Source: Bacteroidota bacterium
GTDB lineage: Bacteria > Bacteroidota > Bacteroidia > Chitinophagales > Chitinophagaceae
Length of the DNA: 12,829 nt
Assembly (NCBI GenBank): GCA_023415275.1
Contig: JAEZLJ010000170.1
Coordinates: forward strand, 1-12,829
Direction: 5' to 3'
Shown here: piece after piece, positions 1 through 6,201 of the stretch
Layout of the letters: each line of letters begins with the position of its first letter
How positions within the stretch are numbered: position 1 is the stretch's first letter
Notes under the pieces: generated by a model
Seen by the model: the letters and a program-made list of their open reading frames with translations, nothing else
What the model was told of the DNA's origin: nothing
Database searches by the model: none
Program-made: the position numbers and the translations under genes

Positions 1-2
1 CC

Positions 3-407
3 TTTGTCATCCGCATACTTCCCAAAGTAGGACCATTGAAGGCACTAAAATTTAAGACCCCGGGGCCGGAAGCAGAAAAGCTCTTTATCCTCAGCTTTGA
101 TTCCGTAGTTTATCATTACCAGCAAAATGTAAAATCACGTGATCCCGAAGATATCCATTGGGTGAACAAGGATTTTGATACCGGCAAAAAAACAATGGCG
201 GGTGAATATCCATTATGTGATAAAACATATCTGGAACTGGTGCTTAAATTAAAAGAGCATGAATTTAAAAATGTCACCCAGGATCTTCGTGAGAATATCC
301 TGCAATTCTACCAGGATGACAGTGTGATCAAAAATATGGATGATAAAAAAAGAGAGGAGTTGTCAAATGCTCTGAAGCTGCTTAAAAATGTAACAGCTTA
401 CAGGTGA
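3..407 (+). CDS. 3' end of a gene entering from the left edge; possible zinc-dependent phospholipase C family protein (partial)
   Basis: The reading frame is open to the first bases of the window and ends at TGA 405-407, so the gene's 5' part is missing; about 134 residues are visible. A TTG at 36 could be taken as a start, but the codons before it (FVIRILPKVGP) run smoothly into the protein and there is no ribosome site, so I read the gene as truncated by the window edge. The visible part is soluble and charged, with the segments ILPKVGPLKALKFKTP, NKDFDTGKKTMAGEY and a C-terminal helix of lysines and leucines. From memory, this FDTGK..GEY arrangement occurs in the C-terminal part of Bacteroidota and Acidobacteriota proteins labelled zinc-dependent phospholipase C family. 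The metal-binding half would lie outside the window, so catalytic residues cannot be checked and the family call is tentative. The truncation itself is clear. Confidence 0.6.
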   Translation, partial: FVIRILPKVGPLKALKFKTPGPEAEKLFILSFDSVVYHYQQNVKSRDPEDIHWVNKDFDTGKKTMAGEYPLCDKTYLELVLKLKEHEFKNVTQDLRENILQFYQDDSVIKNMDDKKREELSNALKLLKNVTAYR

Positions 408-560
408 CCACTGTGCATAATTATGTGCTCAATCAGTGCAAAACGAAATTTGGAAACCGGCACCTGGAAATAGTAATTTAGATTCAGAATCGAGAACGAC
501 AGATTTCCTTCAAAAAGATTCCTGTCATGATCAGTTCAAAAGCATCGGGTTAGTAAGTAG

Positions 561-578
561 TATATACTTCGGTATATA
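561..578. other. Hairpin with C(TTCG)G tetraloop between convergent genes
   Basis: TATATAC (561-567) and GTATATA (572-578) are perfect reverse complements around the loop TTCG, giving a 7-bp stem closed by C-G over a UUCG-type tetraloop when transcribed. It sits between the 3' ends of the + gene ending at 407 and the - gene ending at 635, where a two-way terminator would be expected. No clean T-run follows on either strand and the stem is AT-rich, so it may instead be an RNA 3'-end protector. The structure is certain; the function is inferred. The rest of 408-634 shows no convincing gene. Confidence 0.45.
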
Positions 579-634
579 TAAAATGCAAACTTGGTGCTTT
601 TCTTTTTTTATTACCCTCTCCAGGTCTTTCACCA

Positions 635-1225
635 TTATTTCCAGATGCTAAAACTTAGCTTTAGCTTTTTCTGTTGAATCAATATCCGCCAGTCAATAAA
701 CAGGATCAGGAACAGAAGCCCAATGCCTCCAATACTCCCCAGTAAAGCTTTTATGGAAAAAAATCCTTTTAGTATATTATCAATATTAACTGCTGCATAT
801 TCCCCTGCGTACACCATAATAGCATCGCTGATGAATTTCCCTGCAAAAAAAGCAGGTATGATACGGATTGGGTGGATCTTGGCCAGTCCTGCCACTGTAA
901 AAAGAGGAGAAGAAGGGACTGGTATCAATGTGTAAAAAAGTACAAAGGCCTGTGTTCTCCATTTGTTGCCGGAAAGCTTTCCACCGAGGTATTGCAGATC
1001 ATTTTCTTTTCTGGAATTCAAAACCCTGGAGCTTATATAAGGAATGTACAGGGCAAAGAGGTATCGCCCTATGGCCGATCCAATGACCCCAGCGATCAAT
1101 ACCATCCAGATATTGAGATCGTATTTGAGGTAGAAAAAGACCATAACTGTCCATGCCGGGGGGCCAATAAAGGGAATCAGGTCCACCAGCAAAGAAAACA
1201 GGAATACAAAGAAGTACACCAGCAT
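635..1225 (-). CDS. VTT/DedA-like inner-membrane protein
   Basis: A 196-residue, very hydrophobic protein with about four to six membrane segments (roughly residues 1-20, 24-34, 40-62, 92-114, 120-140 and 158-180). The centre, from FVLFYTLIPVPSSPLFTVAG (about 94-113) into a second hydrophobic stretch with RIIPAFFAGKFISD, recalls the SNARE-associated/VTT (DedA) pattern, in which a conserved proline-rich re-entrant segment and an AG motif precede a phenylalanine-rich helix. Known members act in the inner membrane, some as lipid or undecaprenyl-phosphate carriers. The canonical arginine of DedA proteins is not clearly in place, so this is a distant member or a look-alike. The start was set at 1225 rather than the upstream ATG at 1291, because AAAGGAAC lies five bases before it and the 22 extra residues look non-coding. 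It converges on the partial gene at the left edge. Confidence 0.68.
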   Translation of the reverse strand: MLVYFFVFLFSLLVDLIPFIGPPAWTVMVFFYLKYDLNIWMVLIAGVIGSAIGRYLFALYIPYISSRVLNSRKENDLQYLGGKLSGNKWRTQAFVLFYTLIPVPSSPLFTVAGLAKIHPIRIIPAFFAGKFISDAIMVYAGEYAAVNIDNILKGFFSIKALLGSIGGIGLLFLILFIDWRILIQQKKLKLSFSIWK

Positions 1226-1229
1226 ACTT

Positions 1230-1237
1230 GTTCCTTT
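1230..1237 (-). promoter_or_regulatory. Ribosome binding site deciding the start at 1225
   Basis: Read on the - strand this is AAAGGAAC, five bases before the ATG whose first base is 1225. It is one of the few clear Shine-Dalgarno-like sequences in the window and supports the shorter VTT-like protein over the upstream in-frame ATG at 1291. Confidence 0.55.
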
Positions 1238-1361
1238 TTGACAGTTTAAATTAAAAATGATTCTTAGTATATAGTATGACGATAATATCATAAGGTCATG
1301 CTTTTAATCATATCGCAACTACCTGGGCTTACTTGTTTTAAATAGTAGTTACATTAGTAGT

Positions 1362-1847
1362 ATGAATGAATCTGCCTTTTTGGATGCCTGCCGCAAGGGT
1401 AACCTGGAAGAGGTCAAAAGATTGTATGATGAAGACAATAGCCTGGTTCATGCCAGTGACACCAGGGGTTATACTGCATTGATCCTGGCCGTGTACAATC
1501 AAAATTCAGAAGTGGCTGAATTCCTTTTGCAACATGGGGCTGATCCTGATGCCATGGATGCTGCAGGCAATACTGCCTTGATGGGAGCTGCATTTAAAGG
1601 ATATAATGACCTGGCCGCAAAACTGATAAAGGCAGGAGCGGATGTAAACCTTCGAAATAGTAATGGTGCACCCGCACTAACCTTTGCCGCCACATTTGGA
1701 AATGCCGGGATTGCCAGCTTATTATTAGCCAACGGCGCTGATATCAACCTGCCCGATGCCAGGGGTAAAACTCCGTATGACCATGCCCGCATACAGGAAA
1801 ATGAGGAAATGATGAATATTTTAGAACAGTATGCCAACAGGCATTGA
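1362..1847 (+). CDS. Ankyrin-repeat protein
   Basis: A 161-residue cytosolic protein without signal peptide or membrane segment, made almost entirely of ankyrin repeats. An N-terminal capping repeat (1-34: FLDACRKGNLEEVKRLY) is followed by three full 33-residue repeats at 35-67, 68-100 and 101-133, each with the TAL..A helix start and the [LN]GAD.N turn (HGADPDAMD, AGADVNLRN, NGADINLPD). A partial C-terminal repeat (134-161: RGKTPYDHA) closes the stack. Ankyrin stacks bind partner proteins; the partner cannot be read from the sequence. In many bacteria a similar small ankyrin protein follows a catalase gene, but no catalase is adjacent here. It is divergent from the VTT-like gene across 136 bases. 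The ATG lacks a strong ribosome site, which is normal in Bacteroidota; the repeat structure begins immediately after it, so the start is probably correct. Confidence 0.93.
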   Translation: MNESAFLDACRKGNLEEVKRLYDEDNSLVHASDTRGYTALILAVYNQNSEVAEFLLQHGADPDAMDAAGNTALMGAAFKGYNDLAAKLIKAGADVNLRNSNGAPALTFAATFGNAGIASLLLANGADINLPDARGKTPYDHARIQENEEMMNILEQYANRH

Positions 1848-1967
1848 ACCCTGCATCCCAGCCATTTTTTATTACCTGCTTATTATTTTAACAATTTGCG
1901 GCAAAACTTATGCATGGTTTGGTAGTCTCTGATGAAGCCAAAAATTCAGGACACTTAAAACTTAACT

Positions 1968-2651
1968 ATGAAAAAGTTATTGATACCCTTTTTGTTCGCT
2001 TTCCTGTTACCAATGTCATTTTCGTGCAGCAGCATGCGTTTTGGAAGTTATAACCTTACCGAAGCCGATGCAGCTGCCGCTATTCGTGAAATGCTTTCTT
2101 TAGGCGCCAAACAGAGCAATCTTTCAGGAGCCTTTAGTAAAGAAGCCGTGATGGCTACCTTATTTCCGGAGTCTATGCGTAAGACTCTTAATACCCTGAA
2201 TCAATTGGGGCTTACGGGTGAAATAGACCGATTTACTACTACTTTGGGCACAGCAGCTGAAAAAACAGCCACAGCTTCCGTTCCCATCTTTATCAGTGGT
2301 ATTAACAATATGAAGTTCTCTGATGCGATGAGGATTATCAAAAATGGAGGAACATCCGCTACAGATTACCTCCGGTCATCAATAGGCGACAGTCTGCGTA
2401 AAGCTATTACCCCAGCCATGGCATCTGCTTTGAATGAATACAAACTCAATGAACAGTGGGAAAAAATCATCAAACCTGCACAGGTATTGGTGGGTAATAA
2501 ATTAAATCTTGACCTGGCCAATCTTATGGCAGGCATGGTCAGTGAAAAAATGTTCCAACAATTGGAATTAAAAGAAAAAGAAGTAAGAAGCACGGCCTCT
2601 GCAAGAACTACCACGCTTTTGCAAAAGGTATTCTCAAAGAACTGGCAGTAA
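1968..2651 (+). CDS. DUF4197 family envelope protein (putative lipoprotein)
   Basis: A 227-residue exported protein of unknown biochemical role. Residues 1-19 form a signal peptide (KK, then a hydrophobic core with LIPFLFAFLLP) ending at SFSC; Cys20 could be lipidated, although the serine at -3 makes the lipobox weak, so ordinary signal-peptidase cleavage is also possible. The mature part matches DUF4197 as I know it: it opens with LTEADAAAAIREMLSLGAKQ, continues through FPESMRKTLNTLNQLGL and EIDRFTTTLGTAAEKTA, then PIFISGINNMKFSDAMRI and the signature GGTSATDYLRSS, and ends in an all-alpha tail. Length is typical for the family. It is followed by another envelope gene on the same strand after about 170 bases, so the two need not be co-transcribed. 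The N-terminal hydrophobic segment supports the start. Confidence 0.88.
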   Translation: MKKLLIPFLFAFLLPMSFSCSSMRFGSYNLTEADAAAAIREMLSLGAKQSNLSGAFSKEAVMATLFPESMRKTLNTLNQLGLTGEIDRFTTTLGTAAEKTATASVPIFISGINNMKFSDAMRIIKNGGTSATDYLRSSIGDSLRKAITPAMASALNEYKLNEQWEKIIKPAQVLVGNKLNLDLANLMAGMVSEKMFQQLELKEKEVRSTASARTTTLLQKVFSKNWQ

Positions 2652-2824
2652 CCGGCAACTTAAAATTTCTTAACAAATTTTATTATAGTAACTATTTGAA
2701 AATAAACACCTTATCCGATCATCTGTAGAGCTTTACACCTATTAACATTTACTGACTATGAATGGCACGGTGTTGGCAAAAAGACTAGGATATGAATAAA
2801 AATTTACCATCAAAAATGACGACT

Positions 2825-3331
2825 ATGAAAAAGATATTATACTTGTTCCTTGCAATTTCCATCACATCTACTTTATTGGTGGCCTGCAACAGTAACCCTA
2901 AAGTAAACAATGAAGATGTGGCGCGTAAAGTGGCTGACTCACTAAGATTAGCTGCTGATACAGCAGGTCTGTCTCAGTTCCAGGCATGGAAAGCTCAAAA
3001 TGAGCTGCCTAATGTTCAGAACCAGGATCAGGCACAGCAATTTGCTGCTGCTCCTGCCGCAGCCTCTACGCGTAGCTCCAGGTCTACTTCAAGAAGCAGG
3101 TCTTACAGCAGTGGCTCAATGAGTTCTTCATCTTCCAATACAGCTAAAGCTAAAAAAGGTTGGAGTAAGGCCGCCAAAGGTGCCGTAATTGGTGGTGTGG
3201 CCGGTGGTGCAGCAGGTGCTATCATCAACAAACGTAACCGTGTTGTAGGTGGCGTTGTGGGTGGTGTATTAGGTGCAGGTGTGGGATATGGTATTGGCCG
3301 TAGCATGGATAAAAAAGACGGACGTTATTAA
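2825..3331 (+). CDS. Serine-rich glycine-zipper (YMGG-like) lipoprotein
   Basis: From the ATG at 2825 the product has 168 residues. It opens with a lipoprotein signal peptide whose lipobox is L18-V19-A20-C21, a perfect match. In-frame ATGs at 2792 and 2816 would add 11 or 3 residues ahead of the signal peptide; 2825 gives the most natural signal, although none of the three has a good ribosome site. The mature part has a polar segment with NEDVARKVADSLRLAAD, an Ala/Gln tract, and a linker very rich in Ser and Arg (about 80-107). It ends in a glycine zipper (about 116-157) with repeated GGVAGG and GGVVGGVLGAG motifs split by NKRNR. Such double zippers are known to insert in or pack against membranes. 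No acidic surface-export signal follows the cysteine, so a periplasm-facing location is inferred. A strong terminator follows, consistent with a single-gene unit. Confidence 0.85.
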   Translation: MKKILYLFLAISITSTLLVACNSNPKVNNEDVARKVADSLRLAADTAGLSQFQAWKAQNELPNVQNQDQAQQFAAAPAAASTRSSRSTSRSRSYSSGSMSSSSSNTAKAKKGWSKAAKGAVIGGVAGGAAGAIINKRNRVVGGVVGGVLGAGVGYGIGRSMDKKDGRY

Positions 3332-3348
3332 CCTATAAAAACTATGAT

Positions 3349-3378
3349 AAAAAAGCGGCTATACCAGCCGCTTTTTTT
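3349..3378 (+). terminator. Rho-independent terminator of the glycine-zipper lipoprotein gene
   Basis: AGCGGCT (3354-3360) pairs perfectly with AGCCGCT (3366-3372) around the loop ATACC. The stem is preceded by a run of A and followed by seven T (3372-3378), so the A/T flanks extend it. It lies 17 bases after the stop codon on the same strand. Confidence 0.92.
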
Positions 3379-3655
3379 ATGTCCCAAATCTCTTTGCTCT
3401 AAGCGGCGATAAAAAATCGTATGGCCTCTGTTCTTAAGCAATGAACAGGTAGAAAATAAGTAGGGGTCTTTAATGAATACAGTGCCCTTCACGATTTATT
3501 GCATCTACTCTTTTGAAAAATGTTAAACAGTTTTTGCGCACATCTAAAATCAGAGTATCTTAGGATAGACCAACTCTAAACGCATCCCTTCTAAACTTCT
3601 CATCCGTCTCTTTACCCGGCCTTTTTTTATTTATTAATCAATAAAAGCTACGCTC
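3379..3655. other. Intergenic region, no gene seen
   Basis: Between the terminator and the next gene's ATG no frame on either strand has protein-like content. Short dyads (CGAT-N5-ATCG near 3405 and TGTTC-N9-GAACA near 3429) are too weak to name. A T-rich stretch at about 3510-3535 resembles a promoter region but has no TAnnTTTG match. It presumably carries the promoter of the secreted protein gene at 3656. Confidence 0.4.
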
Positions 3656-4375
3656 ATGAGAAAGTTTCTAATTGGCTTATTAGCCCTTCCTTTCATTGCT
3701 TTGGCCCAGGACAAAACAGTAGTATCTGTAAACCGCGTCTTCCCCAAGCAGGATAAAGTACAAATGTTCGAAAAAGCTTTGGCCGCACATGCCCAGAAAT
3801 ACCACAAAGGCGATTTTGCCTGGCGGGTTTATTCTATTGAGTCAGGACCTGATGCAGGCGGTTATCATATTACTGAAGGTCCGGCATCCTGGGACGCCTT
3901 CGACAAAAGGGGCGACCTGGGCGCAGAACACACAGCCGACTGGGATAGGAATGTGGCTCCATTACTTACAGATCGGGTATCGAATAGTTATTCTGTTTTT
4001 CGCCCCGAGCTCAGTTCAGTGGAACTAACCGCCTACAGCGATAAAATATCCATCACCCACGTATATCCAAAGCCAGGTTACTCCGGCGACCTGGAAGAAA
4101 TGCTTAAAAAGTTGAAGAAGGTATGGGATGCCAGTGGACAAACCATTGCAGTGTATGAAAGCAGTGGTTCCGGTGAGCCACAAATGGCTTTAGTAACAAG
4201 GTATAAACAAGGGTTAAAAGAAAGAGAACGCAATTTCAGGGCTCCCATGAAGGAAAGGTATGAATCAGCCAATGGTAGTGGCTCCTGGGAAAGCTATACC
4301 CAGTCTATACGCAGTGGCGTTGAGCGCTCCTGGTCTGAAATGTTATTCCTCAAGCCTGCACTCGGTTCTAAATAA
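3656..4375 (+). CDS. Secreted protein with two related alpha/beta domains, function unknown
   Basis: A 239-residue exported protein. Residues 1-17 are a clean signal peptide (MRKFLIGLLALPFIALA, cleavage before QDK) with no lipobox cysteine, so a periplasmic location is likely. The mature chain appears to contain two copies of one fold: residues 19-118 and 127-236. Each starts with a beta strand and a V[FY]PK motif (VNRVFPKQ; ITHVYPKP), then a helix rich in K, E and L, then a strand (RVYSIESG; IAVYESSG), and ends in a matching tail (VSNSYSVFRPELSS; VERSWSEMLFLKPALGS). This is what a dimeric alpha/beta-barrel (ABM/NIPSNAP-like) domain looks like when duplicated; I infer that fold without a family match. 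No catalytic motif is evident. It has its own upstream region and a shared terminator with the convergent GYF_2 gene. Confidence 0.8.
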   Translation: MRKFLIGLLALPFIALAQDKTVVSVNRVFPKQDKVQMFEKALAAHAQKYHKGDFAWRVYSIESGPDAGGYHITEGPASWDAFDKRGDLGAEHTADWDRNVAPLLTDRVSNSYSVFRPELSSVELTAYSDKISITHVYPKPGYSGDLEEMLKKLKKVWDASGQTIAVYESSGSGEPQMALVTRYKQGLKERERNFRAPMKERYESANGSGSWESYTQSIRSGVERSWSEMLFLKPALGSK

Positions 4376-4400
4376 TTAAAGCCTGGCAGGCATACATAAA

Positions 4401-4431
4401 AAAGGGATATTGACAGGCTCAATATCCCTTT
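4401..4431. terminator. Bidirectional terminator between convergent genes
   Basis: A 13-bp perfect stem: AAAGGGATATTGA (4401-4413) pairs with TCAATATCCCTTT (4419-4431) around the loop CAGGC. On the - strand the stem runs into six T, a good terminator for the GYF_2 gene ending at 4458. On the + strand only three T follow, so it is weaker for the gene ending at 4375. Confidence 0.85.
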
Positions 4432-4457
4432 ATACTTATCTCATGTACTTTTCCTGG

Positions 4458-5384
4458 TTATTCGTGGTGTGAAGTATCAACAGGATTGCCTGGCTCCGGC
4501 TGCTCCTGGTTCTTTTTCTTCTTTTTAAATAAGCCCTTAAGTACTTGTCCCAAGGACTTCTTTTTTTCCTCTGGCTGTTGAACTACCGTATCTTTCTTTT
4601 CTGGTTCCATCGCCTTGGGTTCAGGTTCCTGGAGTATCGGCGGAGCAACTTCTGTAGCTGCTACATGGTTGTTGCTGGAATCTTTTACAACTACTGTTTT
4701 AGCACTGTCTTTTATTTTATGTGGTTTGATTGATGCCGAATAATCATGTTTAGGTGAGGCCAACAAGCTGTCGATGGCTAAGGTGGTAGTATCAACAGAC
4801 GCAACAGAATCTATAATCACTTTGTTCACTGGCCTGGCAGGAAATGATTTCGCAGCATGGGTATCCGCATTCACTGTCCTGGTCACTACCGAATTATTCT
4901 GATGCCTCTTAGCAAGGATGTATTTTTGGCCTCCATAAACACCGGCTACTACCAATAATGTTACCATGGCTGCAGACATCCATTCAAATGCATAGGTCTC
5001 TTTTTTCCGGTGGTCAATAAATTCTATTTCCTCTTCATGATGTATGGGTTGAGCTGTAGATGATAAAGGTTTCGGAGGCTGCATTGGGGCTGTATAATAT
5101 TTGGGAGTGAAAGACAATATTTTTTGCCTTATTTCTTCCGCCCTCAATTCAATATCGTCGTTTGACGAAGCGTCAGTAATTTGGTAATGCACCGATGGGA
5201 GTGTATAAGGAGCTCCACTGAAGTAAGTCTTTAATTCAGGCACCTCTGATGGATAGGACCATGCTTGGCTGATACCTTCAACCCAAACAAGGTCTGTAGG
5301 ACGTAAATGTTGCTGTAGTAATTCATCAACAGTGAAAGGTCCTCTTTCGTGGTTGTTGCGAAGCAACAGGTATACCTTTTTCAT
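4458..5384 (-). CDS. GYF_2 (DUF4339) domain single-pass membrane protein
   Basis: A 308-residue protein with an N-terminal GYF_2 domain (1-55). Its marks are the strand KKVYLLLRN, RGPFTVDELL, then TDLVWVEGISQAW and a proline-leucine end. GYF_2 domains are thought to bind peptides or partner proteins in the cytoplasm. A polar linker (56-133) leads to one membrane helix at about 135-157 (MSAAMVTLLVVAGVYGG). The remaining 150 residues are low-complexity, rich in Ser, Lys, Pro, Glu and Val, and end with SLGQVLKGLFKKKKK and an acidic-polar tail. The basic cluster is on the side opposite the GYF_2 domain, assuming that domain is cytosolic. In Bacteroidota the GYF_2 domain is commonly attached to varied membrane segments. 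No enzyme motif is visible. The start is supported by AGGTGAG six bases upstream. It is divergent from the acetyltransferase at 5633. Confidence 0.86.
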   Translation of the reverse strand: MKKVYLLLRNNHERGPFTVDELLQQHLRPTDLVWVEGISQAWSYPSEVPELKTYFSGAPYTLPSVHYQITDASSNDDIELRAEEIRQKILSFTPKYYTAPMQPPKPLSSTAQPIHHEEEIEFIDHRKKETYAFEWMSAAMVTLLVVAGVYGGQKYILAKRHQNNSVVTRTVNADTHAAKSFPARPVNKVIIDSVASVDTTTLAIDSLLASPKHDYSASIKPHKIKDSAKTVVVKDSSNNHVAATEVAPPILQEPEPKAMEPEKKDTVVQQPEEKKKSLGQVLKGLFKKKKKNQEQPEPGNPVDTSHHE

Positions 5385-5386
5385 AA

Positions 5387-5393
5387 CTCACCT
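5387..5393 (-). promoter_or_regulatory. Ribosome binding site of the GYF_2 gene
   Basis: Read on the - strand, AGGTGAG ends two bases before the ATG at 5384-5382, which puts its GGTG core about five bases from the start. It is a rare clear Shine-Dalgarno-like sequence in this window and fixes the start. Confidence 0.5.
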
Positions 5394-5632
5394 TTTTGTC
5401 GTTCACAGGAAGGTTGTACACTGGATCATAGGTAGTGGAAAAGGAGAAAATGTAGATCTATACCTTATTACAGAGCTAATAGTATGCCTGATATACCATT
5501 TAAGGTAAAAACTTTTTGAAATATATAGTGTCCTGTTTTTACAATTCATTCAATTAAATGTGCAAATGGTTTCATTAAACCTGGGATCTTAAGTTTTTTT
5601 ACTCCATTTTTAGTCTATAACACAGGCGAAAC

Positions 5633-6187
5633 ATGAAGAATAGCATTGAAACAGCAAGGCTGTACCTGCACCCATTAACGTATGAACAATTGAAATTGTA
5701 CCTTCAAAATGATGGTTCCCTTGAAAAAGAATTAAATATCAACTGGAAACCAAGGGACATACACCCAGATTTAAGGGAGAGCCTGCAAAAAACCCTGTCG
5801 CCTGAAATGGAAGATCATCAGAATTTCCATTTCTTCACGCTGTGGACCATGATCAGCAAAGAATACAATTGCATGATCGGGGATCTCTGTTTTAAAGGCG
5901 AACCCTGTGAAAATGGCAGTGTGGAGATCGGCTATGGCATTTACCCTGCCTTTGAAAGAAAGGGCTACATTACTGAAGCCGTTGAAGTGCTGTGCCTTTG
6001 GGCCATGAACCAGAAATATGTGCGCTCGGTAAGGGCTGAGACCTTACCCGATAACATAGCCTCACAACGTGTGTTGCAAAAGAATGGATTTGTGTTCCTG
6101 GGCAACAGCAATGGATTTATGAAATGGCAGCTTCATTCTGATTTTATGCAGAAGGCCAAACAAAACCATCCTCACTTTCATTACTGA
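5633..6187 (+). CDS. GNAT N-acetyltransferase, RimJ/RimL type
   Basis: A 184-residue cytosolic protein with the Acetyltransf_3 layout. The N-terminus ETARLYLHPLTYEQL is the typical RL.L.PL entry. A central sheet follows, then VEIGYGIYPAFERKGYITEA (98-117), which carries the acetyl-CoA loop as R109-K110-G111-Y112. After it comes the helix EVLCLWAMNQ and then V.AETLPDNIASQRVLQKNGF (about 133-153), the classic N..S..VL.K.GF block. Family members transfer acetyl groups from acetyl-CoA to protein N-termini, amino sugars or small amines; the substrate is not readable. It is divergent from the GYF_2 gene across 248 bases with no exact -7 box; TAAGTTTT at 5590-5597 matches seven of eight positions. 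It converges on the histidine kinase gene with only 14 bases between stops and no hairpin. Confidence 0.93.
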   Translation: MKNSIETARLYLHPLTYEQLKLYLQNDGSLEKELNINWKPRDIHPDLRESLQKTLSPEMEDHQNFHFFTLWTMISKEYNCMIGDLCFKGEPCENGSVEIGYGIYPAFERKGYITEAVEVLCLWAMNQKYVRSVRAETLPDNIASQRVLQKNGFVFLGNSNGFMKWQLHSDFMQKAKQNHPHFHY

Positions 6188-6201
6188 TCCCGGTCTGTTT
6201 A

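Noticed and set aside
436..651. 71-codon + strand open frame between the first two genes
   Set aside because: No protein-like composition or ribosome site; it runs through the UUCG hairpin and overlaps the end of the VTT-like gene.
872..1249. 125-codon + strand open frame opposite the VTT-like gene
   Set aside because: Composition rich in Cys, Gly and Lys without hydrophobic pattern; it is the antisense shadow of a clear membrane protein with its own ribosome site.
1499..1837. 112-codon - strand open frame opposite the ankyrin gene
   Set aside because: The + strand ankyrin repeats are unmistakable; the antisense frame is a by-product of their repetitive codons.
2661..2682. AT-only inverted repeat (TAAAATTT, AAATTTTA) after the DUF4197 gene
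   Set aside because: The stem has no G-C pair and no T-run follows; such repeats are expected by chance in AT-rich intergenic DNA.
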